A stretch of DNA of 64,000 nucleotides from Adiantum capillus-veneris (Eukaryota > Streptophyta > Polypodiopsida > Polypodiales > Pteridaceae): the NCBI GenBank assembly GCA_014529385.2, contig CM043967.1, forward strand, positions 1,121,001-1,185,000, given 5' to 3'. A model generated the notes under the pieces. It did not search any database and was not told the DNA's origin. It saw only the letters and a list, made by a program, of their open reading frames with translations. Every line of letters starts with the position of its first letter. Within the stretch, counting starts at the first letter, position 1. Position numbers and translations under genes: made by a program. Below, one piece after another: positions 10,121-20,215 of this stretch.

Positions 10121-10600
10121 TTGCTCTTTCACCGACGGAGCAAGCGAGCCTAGCCGCAGAGGTAGAGCACCTGCAGGCGACTTCTGTCATCTGCAAGATT
10201 CTCGGCACCAGACCTAGTAGAGGAGAGCTGCGTGACCTTCTACAGGCCCATCTTCTCGCAGAGGTGGGCAAGATCTTGGACGTTCAGATCCTTGGACGAG
10301 GCTACTATCAGATCGAGTTTGAGACCTCCGAGATGGCGTCATGGGTCATTGCCATGAGCCCCTTGACCATCCGAGCAGTTCGAGCCCACTTTCGACAATG
10401 GAGACGTGGTTTTGACCCTGCTTCAGATGTTCTCGTAGAGGAGGCAGACATTCCCATCTCCGTCTGCTTTCCTGGTTTGCGGAGGGAGTACCTACTACTT
10501 TTATCCAGGATAGGCTCAGCGATTAGGACTGTCTCGCACAGCAGCCTCAGTAGCTGCCAAGGCGGCCAGCATTCCCTCAGTTCGTGTTCTGGTTAGCGAC
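10121..10600 (+). pseudogene. LINE ORF1 (DUF4283-like domain), copy 2
   Basis: A continuous frame reads SRGELRDLLQAHLLAEVGK, VQILGRGYYQIEFET, SPLTIRAVRAHFRQWRRGF, then ISVCFPGLRREYLLLL. This is the DUF4283 layout: start of a beta strand after a short basic helix, the 'F-E-x-x-E' strand, a central W/F loop, and the PGLPxEF-like turn. It lacks the downstream knuckle and loses frame at about 10540. It is the better preserved of the two copies in this region. Confidence 0.65.
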
Positions 10601-10621
10601 ACTCACACTCTCCCGAAGGTC

Positions 10622-10770
10622 AATTTTGGCTAACCACTAGTTGCTTGCCGTCTCCTTGAGATGCATCCCAACATGACGCAACTTGGATTTTTCAATGAAG
10701 TTTCCGTTGGCAAAAGCAACTTCAAATTGCCTGATGAAAGACAGTGCCTTGGAGATATCTGTCACCAGCG
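10622..10770 (-). pseudogene. Isolated gag fragment
   Basis: The minus strand reads ALSFIRQFEVAF, then NFIEKSKLRHVGMHLKETAS and WLAKI. It is closely similar to the gag of element K at 18563-18690 (NFIEKSKLGHVGMYLKVTAC, WWLAKI). It is about 150 bp, in one frame on each side of small changes, and joined directly to LINE copy 2. Confidence 0.65.
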
Positions 10771-11264
10771 TGTGACTACTATCTATCCTTTTTGTTGATT
10801 TCTTTCTTATTATCTATTTACTTTAACCTTTTGGAAACACCCCTCGGGAAATCTAACTACCCTGCATTGCATAGCTAGTGTGGAACTGTTCAGAGGGAGT
10901 CCAGGCCTGAGGGCAAGAGAGCACTAAGGTTGGACAAGGACTATGGTTAGCCAAGTGGGATCATTGACTAGCCAAAGTGGAATCCTTTGCTACAGAGGCT
11001 ACATTTCACTTCTGGATGTGGCCGCAGTGTACAAAGAGGGTCGGATGACCTAGAAAGATACAATGGCAGCATCTCCTAAAATTTAGGGAGCTGCTATTTT
11101 GGGACCTGAAAATGTGTTGGCGTCATTACCTCCGGAATGACAAGGGGAACATTTTCTTGCTCTGCTGCAAAGTCAACTGACGCACCAGTTGAGATATTTT
11201 TAGCCGGTAATGCCCAAAGTCGGAAAATGTGCCATGTGGCACTCTGTGAGCATTCTGCTACTCC
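10771..11264. other. Unassigned spacer
   Basis: No gene recognised. The part from about 10870 loosely resembles 30040-30290 (GCATTGCATAGCTAGTGTG versus GCATGGCCAGTGTGAAACG), so it may belong to the dispersed repeat that follows. Confidence 0.4.
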
Positions 11265-11740
11265 TGGCCAGAGAGGGGGCGCCTAAAATGAGAGAGGAGG
11301 CTGATTTTCATATTTTGTCACAGGTTAAGAGCTATGGAGTGCTTGCTTTCCCTCTTATGCACAGTGCGGTGCCAGGAGTGATGCCCTGCACGCTACGCAC
11401 TGCCCTCTCTCTCCCCTTTGGCAGTATGTTATGCCCCTCTAGTGGGCTCTTCATTTGACCAATGTACAGTTGTGTGGGTTCATGCGCGATTGCCGAGGCA
11501 AGAGCCTCTTGCACAGGTACTGGATTAGCTAGCGGCTAATCCCCCACGCAGGTACAGGTGAATTCGGAGAGGTTTCACGCCAGAAATCTCGTCCGATTCA
11601 AAGGGCAAGTAGCCATACAGGTGCGGGAGCTCGAGGACTTGCTACGGATGCGACCGGCACGCGAAACGGAGCCCGAAACAGTAAATTACAGCCTGCTGTG
11701 TATTTTTGCAGGTTTAGGGTTTTGGCCCTAAACGGACCCT
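11265..11740 (+). repeat. Dispersed repeat J, copy 1
   Basis: Shares a long colinear series of words with 30290-30890: AGAGGGGGCGCC, 'CTCTCTCCCCTTTG', 'CATGCGCGATTGCCGAGGCAAGAGCC', 'GGATTAGCTAGCGGCTAATCCCCCAC', 'TCGTCCGATTCAAAGGG' and 'AAATTACAGCCTGC...GCAGGTTTAGGGTTTT'. It is probably the LTR or leader of a retroelement. It ends in a hairpin (GTTTAGGG / CCCTAAAC, 11711-11732). Confidence 0.6.
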
Positions 11741-11939
11741 AATACCCCCAGGAGGTTCGGGGACGCAAGGGGACCGCTGTACAGGCGATCTGGCGCATTT
11801 TCAGGGCTGAAAACAGAGAATTCAGCATGCTGCAGATTCTCGCCAGGTCTTGCAAAGTGCCCGTATGCATCGGGAAAGTGAGTCAATGCGTGGGAATACT
11901 GACTGTGAAGGGTCCTAGTACAGTTATGCTGCCGAAATC

Positions 11940-12130
11940 AGGCCAGAACAGTCAAAATTCAACCAAGGTTGTGCGGGGCAGCTTGGAAAGAACCACAACG
12001 TTTATTCCCTCTTTTAAACAATAAAGAAATATCGAAAGGGGCGCCTAAGTTAGGGGCCAATCTGGTGTCGGTCTTCTCATACAGGTGCATTCTAGCATCT
12101 GTATCCCATTCCCCTCTCTTGTGTCACTAT
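11940..12130 (+). repeat. LTR 3' fragment with the shared block
   Basis: Contains AATAAAGAAATATCGAAAGG, then GGCGCC and TTAGGGGCCAAT, as in the LTRs of elements A, B, C and E. It ends near CTCTTGTGTCAC, similar to the E-family LTR end. No primer site follows. The 200 bp between 11741 and 11940 hold nothing I recognise. Confidence 0.5.
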
Positions 12131-12169
12131 AGCGCAGGTAAAATAGACGACTAATAATGGGTGAAAGCT

Positions 12170-12746
12170 AAATCAAGGTTTGAAGTAAAGTCTACCGCCC
12201 TTTTTGGATTGAACAGGCCGGTTTCAATATCTCTCCGTCCTGTGTAGTTATCAAACTTCACATCCTTGTCACCGGATTTGAAAATCCGCATCTTGCAATG
12301 ACATCTGCAGTTATCCCTCTTGAACTGGGGCTTCTCTTTAGTAGTATGTAGGGAAGTAGTAGGAGTTTTCTTCTTGGGAGAAGATTTAGATACTGTATGA
12401 GAAGTAGATGTAGTAGTATAGTCAAGAGAGTATGATGGAGAAGAGATAGAGACATCCTTACTTCGTTAAGCAGAGAGTTCTTTTTCCTGGCCCTTGCTCT
12501 TGGAAGGCCGTTTGTCTTGATCCGGAGATCCCTTGTGCGTTTCGGCACCTCTTTCCGCACCATCCACCTGCGGATTACTTCCATTAACAGGATTTTCTTG
12601 ACGCCCATCAGCATCCGTTCCTAGCGGCTCTTGATTCCGTCCAAAGCCTTTTGGACAGCAGGCAACGAAATGAGTTGTTGCAATTCCGCGAGTTGGGCTC
12701 GCACTTGCTGAAGTTCGTCTTCAGCGGTTCTTCCGTGGCTTGTCAT
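12170..12746 (-). pseudogene. gag N-terminal region of element F
   Basis: The start ATG at 12746 opens MTSHGRTAEDELQQVRAQLA, a heptad-like N-terminus, but a stop falls at about 12621. Further down, in other frames, are KPQFKRDN and FKSGDKDVKFDNYTGRRD, then AVDFTSNLDLAF. The last corresponds to the capsid-like start seen in elements A and E. Several frame changes break it, and it is truncated before the capsid core. Confidence 0.55.
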
Positions 12747-12804
12747 GGTTCTTCCCATTCCTTTCCGGAATCGTCCTTCTTTGCAGAGAAAGAGAGGAAT
12801 CCGA

Positions 12805-12816
12805 GCTCTGATACCA
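12805..12816 (-). promoter_or_regulatory. Primer binding site of element F
   Basis: Minus-strand TGGTATCAGAGC, one base inside the LTR. Confidence 0.85.
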
Positions 12817-12817
12817 C

Positions 12818-13942
12818 TGTCACAAACGGAAGTGTACACGAATAATCAACAAGATGAACATAAATAATCTTTCAACTAAACAGAGTTGAGGGAGAAGTTC
12901 GACACAGTATTTGGGACCAAAAGATGGGCTGGTCCCCCCCCTTAAAGAGAATCCTTTATTAGAGAGAATCTTTTTACAAGCACAAGAACCGGAGAAAACC
13001 CCTCCGTTCTAATTCTCTGACTCGATGGTCGTTCCTTTTCGTAAGGGAAATCCAAGAGACGAGCTCTCAATCCTTTTTCCGTCTGTACTCGGAGTCGAGA
13101 CTCCGCAGAAAATTTCAGAATTCCGTTCCCAGAATTCCAAAGCGTAGGCCGAAGCCTTCCCGCTTCTCCTTTGCGATGAAGTACCTGCAAACACACACAC
13201 AAACACGGAACAACAATTCGTATGGCGAATCCACAATAGATACATGTCGCTCTTGCGTGGGAAAAGCGACTTCCGTACTTCGCAATCTCGCGATCTCTTG
13301 CGTCTTTTGGCGGCAAAGTCTTATCTTGATGGTGCTGGCAACAACCTCCCTGAGTGAGGGCATGTGGTGCTTTTATAGCTCCCTCGCCACAGCAGAAAAA
13401 GTTGAGCAGAGGCTGGTTTTGTTGCTTTATTTTCTAAGTGGCTGCCCACTTATTGAGTGGGCGGCCGGCATCTTTTAAAATTGGTCTGAACCTACCCAAA
13501 AACTCGATAAAACCTTATAAGTTAAAAACAATGCCTTTCACAGCACTTCCCAGGCGTCCCTGGATGCAACCACATGCACAAATGCAATGCAGACATAGAT
13601 TCCTCGCGAAAAAGTCAGCTCTTCCCAGAAAACTCGTTAAAGTATTCCGCTTTTTAAGAAAAGCTTCTGAGATCCCATCTTTATTCTTGTGCTTGCGTCT
13701 TTACGTGTATTCCTCTTTCCAATTCGGGTTTCCTGCCAGACCAACGAGATATTCCCTTTCCGATGCTCCCGTCACCCCATCACGTGACGCATCAGGAATA
13801 TTCGTTTCCCGGTCTCTCCTACCGAACTAACAGTAAAACCCCTTCACGATGCTTAATGTCACCCATCATATGACGCATCAGAGTTTTTCCGTTCCTGATG
13901 GCTTTTAATAATTCCAGTAGATCTACAATTCCTAACCTTACA
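12818..13942 (-). repeat. 5' LTR of element F
   Basis: On the minus strand it starts TGTAAGGTTAGGAATTG and ends CGTTTGTGACA, 1,125 bp in all. The outer boundary is tentative because no second LTR is present. The U3 part holds two imperfect copies of 'CCCATCAYRTGACGCATCAG' (about 13777-13799 and 13863-13884). Confidence 0.6.
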
Positions 13943-14029
13943 GTTCAAGTGCACATCTCTAAATATCCTAATTTCAATAAAAAGAAATTACTCGATAAGA
14001 AAATAAGAAAATAGTCCATTTAGTAACAA

Positions 14030-14341
14030 GTTTAAAGGCTTTTCATGTAATTGTTTTTCATGGCCAAGGGCCTTTAAATATGTGCAGAGGGCTCATTCTC
14101 TAGCATGCTTCAATGCGAAGGTGCAAAGGGTGAGGTATCGGCAATGTACTGAGTTCAAGCGATGAAAAGAAATATTGAAAGGGGCGCCAATGTTTGGGGC
14201 CAATGCTCTCTCTTGGGGTGGAATTCCACCACTCCCTGTCTTGTGTCGTGCATCTCTTTCAGACTTTCAATTGTTATTTAAAGTGCTTGAAGTTGTTCAA
14301 TCTATTCTTTTCCTTTGGCACGTGGTGCCATCCCCGTGACA
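14030..14341 (+). repeat. Partial LTR of the E family
   Basis: The right half of an E-family LTR: TTTTCATGGCCAAGGGCC, TTTAAATATG (TATA-like), GAAATATTGAAAGGGGCGCC, TTTGGGGCCAATGC, TTGGCACGTGGTGCC and an end at CCCCGTGACA. The left half is missing, and the right side abuts the truncated LTR of element L at 14342-14345. Confidence 0.7.
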
Positions 14342-14344
14342 CAG

Positions 14345-14455
14345 TGAATTTCCCTACCCAAACTTTGACAAATAAGTAAAAGAAATACCTAATAGCCAAA
14401 CTAAACAAACAATGGATCACATTGGGCAGTTCACTTGAGATGCCAAAACTTTAAC
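14345..14455 (-). repeat. 3' LTR of element L (truncated)
   Basis: On the minus strand it starts TGTTAAAGTTTTGGCATCTC and matches the 5' LTR for about 110 bp, then stops at the E-family partial LTR. It is preceded on the minus strand by GAACTGTAGAGAGGG, a polypurine tract. Confidence 0.65.
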
Positions 14456-15094
14456 ACCCTCTCTACAGTTCATAGTGGACATCAATAGTGAGACCAAGTC
14501 GATGAAGAAGCTACCATGGATACCCCAGCAACACCTCCTTGTTGGATACACCTCGGATTTGCTACCCTCAACTTTGTACCTTAGAAGAATGCCATCTTGA
14601 GCATCGGTTGCCTTTTAGAAAATTGAACTATAGACCACACTACGTCCAAGAATCCCTATTCATGAATTGTGAACACATCACATCCAAAATACTTTCCAGA
14701 CAATGAACTTTGAAACACATCCTGTCCATGAGCCGACCAACAACAATGGATTGGTGCACTTATCCATGTGTTTTAGATACGTCTCATTGGTTCCCTACCA
14801 CATGCATGTGCCTTGAACTCCGACCTACGGGTTGAAACACCGATAACTTGAACTCCAACACAAGGGTCCAAATTAATTAGAGTTGTTTGCCCCTCTGCCA
14901 CTCACAAGCCTCCCTCTGACTGAAGCTAGTGGCGACACTTGCACTTTGACTAGAAATCTGACGTAAAGGCCACCGTGGCCGCCGCCACGTGTGCCATGCC
15001 AATCTCCTCTGTCAAATCTTTATTACCGTAATCTCTATCCAGCTTGCCTTTGTCTTTGTCTATTATTTGTGAGTTCCTGCTTTTGCCTTTGGCT

Positions 15095-15844
15095 TCAAAC
15101 TCCCGAGCCAAACAAAGCGTCGTCACATTTATGACTGCAGTTGTCGGACCTTGTGGGTACCGAGGCAGCTAACTGAGTACTAGTACTGCCATCCTTGTCA
15201 AGCTTGCCTTTGACTCTGTCCTCTAACGAACTTGTCCATTTTCTTTTGGCTTCGCAATCCCGAGCCAAACAAATCGATGGTTTCCATGAGAATTTTGCCG
15301 ATGCATAGGCCGCTAACTGGATGGTGGTTGATTTGCTATCCATAGCCGATAGTTGGTTTTGGTTGTGGTCGCGGGCGCTCAAGCAAGGGGGGGCCATGAT
15401 GAAGTTGCCAGATCTAGAATTTCGCTTCTTTCTCGTACTCCAAAAAGGGCCGCAAAATCCAAGCTTGCCACCAAATGCAGTAAAGGGGAGGGCCATGTTG
15501 AAGGTATGAGATGTGAAGATAGTGGATTCCTTCTTGCACTTCAGGTAGTGGCCACAACAATTTAACCAAGCCACGTCGCCCTTAGCCAATCCTCTATCAC
15601 ACCTCCCAGAGGGTGGCCACACAATTCCCAAACAATTTACCTCAAAGCTTCGTTGCCTTTGCAAGTCGCCATTCGAAGCACGCTCTTGAATCCCTCCTTC
15701 CAAGCCACTGATCCAAGGGAAAAATTTTCCTCTCTTCATCTCTAACCACCCTCCTCTCCCACACCTACAGCGTTTTAAAACATTGAGTGCTTGGGTGGTG
15801 AGGGGGGGTGTCATTACTACAGAGAAGTGAGAGAAGGGCGTCAT
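15095..15844 (-). CDS. Unrecognised 249-codon ORF inside element L
   Basis: The longest frame in the internal region of element L. It matches no retroelement domain that I know. It contains Cys- and Lys-rich segments (CLARDCEAKRKW, then VKGKLDKDGS). A second, diverged version of this module lies just beyond its stop (about 15085-15030, FEAKGKSRNSQIIDKDKGKL), so the DNA there is an old duplication of roughly 160 bp. It could be captured host sequence or a chance frame. The evidence for translation is only its length and location. Confidence 0.25.
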   Translation of the reverse strand: MTPFSHFSVVMTPPLTTQALNVLKRCRCGRGGWLEMKRGKFFPWISGLEGGIQERASNGDLQRQRSFEVNCLGIVWPPSGRCDRGLAKGDVAWLNCCGHYLKCKKESTIFTSHTFNMALPFTAFGGKLGFCGPFWSTRKKRNSRSGNFIMAPPCLSARDHNQNQLSAMDSKSTTIQLAAYASAKFSWKPSICLARDCEAKRKWTSSLEDRVKGKLDKDGSTSTQLAASVPTRSDNCSHKCDDALFGSGV

Positions 15845-16136
15845 CTTCCACGGGCTTTCTGGCGCTGGCGTTTCAAAACGCCGTTGACTACTTGCTGCCT
15901 AGCACTTCCACCTAAGGGAGCCCGATTGCATTTCAGAACGCACGCGCAAAGGGGGGGAAGACCACTGCGTCACATAGCTTTGCTATGAGCGTTTCAAAAC
16001 ACCCGATAGCTTAGCTTCAAGATCTCCACAGCGCTGCTGGAACAAAATCGGTATCGAAGGGCCAGCGTTTTAAAACGCTACTTGAAGATGCGGTTAGTGG
16101 ACGGCGCTAGTAGGGGCATAACACCCAGCGTTTTGA
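15769..16136. repeat. Cluster of GCGTTTTAAAACGC-like palindromes
   Basis: Six copies of a GCGTTTYAAAACGC-type palindrome in 370 bp: about 15769, 15867 (GGCGTTTCAAAACGCC), 15929, 15989, 16064 (AGCGTTTTAAAACGCT) and 16126. They lie between the ORF and the primer site of element L. Confidence 0.7.
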
Positions 16137-16259
16137 GAGGCCATCGCAAAGGGTAGAGAGGGACCAAGTGATGACACCATCAGGGGAAGGTTCATCGGGT
16201 TCTTCTCACGGTTTCTCTTCTCTGGATTGATTCCCCTCCCTTGCTATATCCGAGCACAA

Positions 16260-16271
16260 AGCTCTGATACC
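16260..16271 (-). promoter_or_regulatory. Primer binding site of element L
   Basis: Minus-strand TGGTATCAGAGC next to the LTR end. Confidence 0.8.
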
Positions 16272-16272
16272 A

Positions 16273-16522
16273 TGTCAAAGTCAACGATGCGGAAGCGTAG
16301 AGACCAAGGAGAGAGCACGAGAGAGAAAGAGAGAAATTACTGTGAACCAACCAACCTAGGCAATGAAATGATGATAATACAATGGGGGCTGAGGGTTGCT
16401 TATATAGCAACCTTAGTAAATTGCCCTACTTAGACTTTGACAAATAAGTAAAATAAATACCTAAAAGCCAAATTAAATAATGGGACCACATTGGGCAGTT
16501 CACTTAGGATGCCAAAACTCTA
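16273..16522 (-). repeat. 5' LTR of element L
   Basis: On the minus strand it starts TATTAGAGTTTTGGC (TGTTAAAG in the 3' copy) and ends ATCGTTGACTTTGACA. A TATA box, CTATATAAGCAACCC, lies at about 16393-16407. It is short for an LTR. Confidence 0.65.
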
Positions 16523-16539
16523 ATAAATACCAAATGCTC

Positions 16540-17390
16540 CTTGTTGTCTCGATTCCCATACCAGAAGCTACATACATCATGTACCGTAGTGGGAGTTGGC
16601 CACTCTTGTACCACCTAGATCTTGGCTGGATCCATACTCACTTGGTTGTGAAAGACTATATGGCCAAGATAGTGTATCTCCGTGAGAAAAAACTCACTTT
16701 TCTTTGAATTTCCATGCAATTCCTGCTTTCGCAATTCTTGAAACACTATGTCCAAGTGCTTCCGACGTTCCTCCTCGGTCTTCAAAAAGGCGAGTATGTC
16801 ATCAAAGAACAATCCTGTAAAAGCTCGCTGTGGGATGAAAATTTGATCCATCATTAGATTGAATGTGGCAGGAGCATTGGTCAAGCCAAAAGGCATTACC
16901 AAAAATTCATAGAGTCCAAAGGTAGTGCGAGAGGCAGTCTTATGGACGTCTTCAGGCGCTATGCGTATCTGATGATACCAGCTCTTTAAGTCGATGCGAC
17001 TAAAGATGTTTGCCCGCTGTAACTTGTCAAAAATATCATCAATCCAAGGAATTGGAAAGCGATTCTTGATAGTGATCTTGTTTAAAGACTGGTAGCTTAT
17101 GCACATTCCAAACGTGTCATATTTCTTCTACACGAGTAAAACTGGAGAGCACTAGGGCGAAGTACTTGGTCGAACTAGACCTTTTTCCAGAAGCTCGTTG
17201 ACTTGCTTCAGAATTTCCTCTTGTTGTGCAAGACTTACCCTGTAAGGGGGTTGGTTTAGAGGAGAGCTACCTGGTACGAGATCAATGCGATGATCTTCCG
17301 GACGTTCCGGAGGTAGCTTATCCGGAAGAGTGTCCGTGAAACAGTCCTTATACCTTTCAAGAAATTGAAACGTTTAATTTCCAAACTAGA
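16540..17390 (-). pseudogene. Reverse transcriptase of element K (Ty3/gypsy)
   Basis: Copies element RNA into cDNA. The minus strand carries PEDHRIDLVPGSSPLNQPPY and LLEKGLVRPSTSP upstream, then SYQSLNKITIKNRFPIPWID, FSRIDLKSWYHQIRI, EFLVMPFGLTNAPATF and FFDDILAF. The last is the catalytic YxDD motif with Phe in place of Tyr. YLGHIV and QEWPTPTTVHDV follow. The stops at about 17130 and 17150 break the frame between the linker and the palm. It is truncated after the palm/thumb at about 16540. Confidence 0.85.
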
Positions 17391-17409
17391 GAGCGAACCA
17401 TCGTTAGTT

Positions 17410-17870
17410 TTATCCTTTTCTCCGTGCAAAAATCAAGTAAGCCAAAATGCAGTTCTTTATTTCCTTTTTAATGGAGATATGGCTTACAATAGGAAATAGC
17501 CAATCCTCAGCATTAGCAAAAAAAATTATATTCTTGCCCTCATGCTCAAAAGCAAGGGTCTTTTCCACGTAATCTGGGACCGGTTGCATATGGTAGTTCC
17601 ATGGCATACCCAAGATGATATCACATCCCTCAATGGATGACTCAAAAATGATTCGCGGTCCTTATACTCGCCAATCCGAAGATCCTTGCACAAGAGTTGC
17701 ATTGGTAGTCAACCCCTCAAATGCCAATCCGGAAGTGACCGGAGTTCCAAGCTGGGCGGTGTGAGGCCCAAGTGCTCTACAGTGTCCAAGGAGATAAAGT
17801 TGTCCGTTGATCCAGAATCATAGAGGATCAATACCCGCTAGTTGTTCATTAATCCCTAGGCCTTTAGAAG
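17410..17870 (-). pseudogene. Protease (retropepsin) of element K
   Basis: The minus strand reads VLILYDSGSTDNFISLDTVE around 17819-17811, with the D-S-G active site. The flap and C-terminal half follow as GMPWNYHMQPVPDY, then FEHEGKNIIFFAN. Small frame shifts near 17620-17720 separate the halves. The domain sits between the knuckle and the RT as expected. Confidence 0.8.
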
Positions 17871-17954
17871 ATGACGCTTCCCTTTTTCTGTTTCCGTATT
17901 ACCTTGAATATCAGGAATAGAATTTGGGCTTGGTGAAGCGGGTTCCTTCTTTGA

Positions 17955-18182
17955 TTATTCCTTCTTCGAAGATGCTTGTTCCTCTCGTTGCTGCCGAACA
18001 AGGCAGTCGGTCTTCATATGTCCTTTCTCACCGCAGTAGAAACACCTTCCTTGCTCTTTGAAGGTTTGTACTTGATTCTGCGTAAGATACTTGAGCCGTT
18101 TGCAGGTACCCTCAAGATTCTTAGGCTGATCCGGGCCAAGGGGACGCTTTTTGCTTTGGTCACCATGGTCATCATAGACCAC
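17955..18182 (-). pseudogene. gag zinc knuckle of element K
   Basis: CFYCGEKGHMKTDC at about 18055-18011 is a perfect CX2CX4HX4C knuckle for RNA packaging. It is preceded by a basic region and followed by a short Gln/Glu-rich tail to a stop. Confidence 0.85.
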
Positions 18183-18189
18183 TCATTGC

Positions 18190-18786
18190 CTTGCACGACA
18201 CGTGTTGTGTTCCATCCATCTTGGGGTAACAATGGTCCAGTGGAATGTAGATCCTCGCGATGTTGCCGACTCCATCATCCACTGAAGGGTATCGTATAGA
18301 TACATCTTCATGCTCTTTCGAAGCAGAGGTTGAAGGCCTGCTTTGAATTTCCGCATCTTTTCCTCATCGAAAATCTTTATGACAGGCGTAACTTTTTGAA
18401 GAACTGGCCAATACTTGACAACATAAGTTGTGACTTTTCATGTTCCTTCTGGGCAAGCCAGTCCCATTCCTTCCGAATGTCCTTGAAGACGAACGGAAGA
18501 AATTGTTCATAAAATTCAGACATGAATTAAGTCCACGTTCTGACTTGTGTACCTTCAAGAATCTTGGCTAACCACCAGTTGCATGCCGTCACCTTGAGAT
18601 ACATCCCAACATGACCCAACTTGGATTTTTCAATAAAGTTCCCATTCAAACTGTCTAATGAAAGACAGTGCCTTGGAGATGTAACTGTCAAACTTGACAT
18701 CCTTGACACCGGATTTGAAAACCCGTACCTTGTGGTGACGCTTGCGGTTAACCTTCTTGAACTTGGGCTTCTCTTCAGTATTACAT
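18190..18786 (-). pseudogene. gag capsid region of element K (3' part)
   Basis: The minus strand reads FKSGVKDVKFDSYISKALSF, EKSKLGHVGMYLKVTACNWW, LAKILEGTQVRTWTQFMSEF and FYEQFLPFVFKDIRKEWDW. This is the retrotransposon gag core (L-x-G-x-A-x-x-W-W, then W-x-x-F-x-x-F-x-x-F). Frame changes near 18460 and 18640 break it. The upstream portion lies beyond the solo LTR, at 19995-20215. Confidence 0.75.
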
Positions 18787-19994
18787 TGTCACGTGACACA
18801 TCCAATCCTATGTGTCCCCTATGTGTGCGTGGACAAGCTACAGCATGATCAGGGTTCAGTTCAATCAAGTCAGCCTAGAATAGGAAGTGATCTGGCACTT
18901 TTGTGAGTCTGTTCGAAGAGCGTGCATGTCCAAACACTTAGATTAGATGCATATCCTCCGGTTGCACACAGCATGATCATAAGCATTCCCCTCAAAATCC
19001 ATCAAGGAAATTTTTCAGTGCATTTAACCTATTTTCCCTATTTTTGACATTTTTCACTTATTTATTAGGACTTTTGTTGGGAACTGAGTAGGGCAAATTG
19101 GGTAAGATAATATATAAGAAAACCAAAGTTAGCACTTTCTGGCAGAAGAGGGAGCAGGAGCACCTTGCTCAACAGGTAACTTCTCAGCAAGACCAACACC
19201 CCTAGTAGCCCTAGCGTTTTCAACCATCTAAGGACCTAGCGTTTTTGCACAGCAGATCAGCCCGGCGTCATCACGACACAACAGATCAGCCTAGCGTTTT
19301 GCATCTGCAGAACCACCGGCGACAGTAGGACCAAATTCAGCCCTAGCGTTTTTGGGACAACAGAGCACCTAGCGTTTTGCAGTTCCTCCGCGACGGAATC
19401 AGCAGAAGCATCAGCGTTTTCAGTTTTCAGCCCTTAGACATCGCAGATCAAGTCCCGAACCTTGTAGATCTCACCTTCCCGAAGCAGTTCCTCGCCGCAC
19501 GATGGGATTCGTCGAAGTTTACAGTTTCAGCCCAGAAAACGCAGATTTCAGAATCTCCATTTTCAGCGCGTCGTCGTCGCATCGTCGTCATCGACATAGA
19601 GTCAGAATTCAGAAGATAAAGATTTGCAGATTTCAGCCCTTAGCATTCTCAGATTTCAGCCCGTCTCGTCGTCGTCCTCATCGTCGTCGACATCGTCGGC
19701 AAGTCCAAAGCATTGTAGAGATTTGTGCAATCAACAGTAGACCACTCTTGCCAACGAGAGTGGGGCCTTCGGAGGAGGGTTTTACGACGTCTCTGGTGTC
19801 GTATTCTCTTCTCTCTCTATCTCTCAGTCTCGTACACTTTCACGCACAGTGTCCATTCACTTTGTTTGAGTCCATTGCACTCTCTCATTAAGAACGGAAG
19901 GTTCTCCCTTCCATAAGAATAAAAGGAACCTTGAGCACAGATCAGAGCACTCATCTTGAGCAAAGTTCAAACATTCATTCCGTTGCACCTAACA
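18787..19994 (+). repeat. Solo LTR of the D family, inside the gag of K
   Basis: Starts TGTCACGTGACACATCC and ends TTGCACCTAACA, 1,208 bp, like the LTRs of element D. It is flanked by TACAT (18782-18786) and TACGT (19995-19999), a 5-bp target duplication with one change. Sequence on both sides is continuous with the gag of element F at 12320-12365 (CTTCTCTTTAGTAGTATG / TAGGGAAGTAGTAGG). So it inserted into gag and later recombined to a solo LTR. A TATA-like ATATATAAG lies at about 19107. Confidence 0.8.
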
Positions 19995-20215
19995 TACGTA
20001 GGGAGATAGTAGGCAATGCGCCCCAACGCAAGACAGGGAGTATTCGTATGTTGGGGAGTCACTTGAGGCTCCAAGGCAAACCTTTTCTGTCCATGCACAG
20101 GTGGCTACCACGTCAATCCCTCAGGCTATTCCAATTTAGCCAGCCACCTTTGAGCGTCCAAGTATTGGTCTATATGGACAGGGAACTACCTTCCAGGCTA
20201 TGCATCAGGTATTTC

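Larger units (their letters stand above)
9599..10622 (+). mobile_element. LINE, copy 2, 5' part only
   Basis: It starts with the same GCTCGCTGCTGCTGTTTC as copy 1 at about 3388 and carries ORF1 through the DUF4283-like domain. It breaks off at about 10622 in CTCCCGAAGGT, exactly where gag-like sequence of another element begins. The knuckle and ORF2 are missing. A 29-C run (9635-9663) and a CA repeat (9860-9879) lie in the 5' region. Confidence 0.7.
12131..13942 (-). mobile_element. Element F: 5' end of an LTR retrotransposon, minus strand
   Basis: 5' LTR (12818-13942), primer site (12805-12816) and gag N-terminal region (12746-12170). It stops near 12170 at the plus-strand LTR fragment. The gag is related to that of element K: LKRSPSSRGITADVIARC here, LKRSPSSRRLTASVTTRY at about 18.75 kb. 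Confidence 0.7.
14342..16522 (-). mobile_element. Element L: small non-autonomous LTR element, minus strand
   Basis: 5' LTR 16273-16522 (about 250 bp), primer site 16260-16271, internal region 14456-16259 (1.8 kb), polypurine tract and the first 111 bp of the 3' LTR (14345-14455). Both LTR copies share CAAAACTYTAA, 'GGGCAGTTCACTTRRGATGCC' and 'TTTGACAAATAAGTAAAAKAAATACCTAA'. No gag, protease, RT or integrase motif is visible. It is inserted next to the truncated RT of element K. Size and content fit a TRIM/LARD-type element that moves with borrowed enzymes. Confidence 0.65.
16523..20215 (-). mobile_element. Element K: decayed Ty3/gypsy retrotransposon, minus strand
   Basis: In element direction: gag (about 20215-18190, split by a solo LTR at 18787-19994), zinc knuckle (about 18055-18010), protease (about 17870-17420) and RT (about 17390-16540). 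RNase H, integrase and both LTRs are missing. The left end is cut by element L and the right end by element E. The order gag-PR-RT is that of Ty3/gypsy. Confidence 0.75.

Noticed and set aside
11711-11732. TTTAGGG as a telomere remnant
   Set aside because: A single unit forming a hairpin with CCCTAAA, not an array; it recurs in repeat J copies as part of that repeat.
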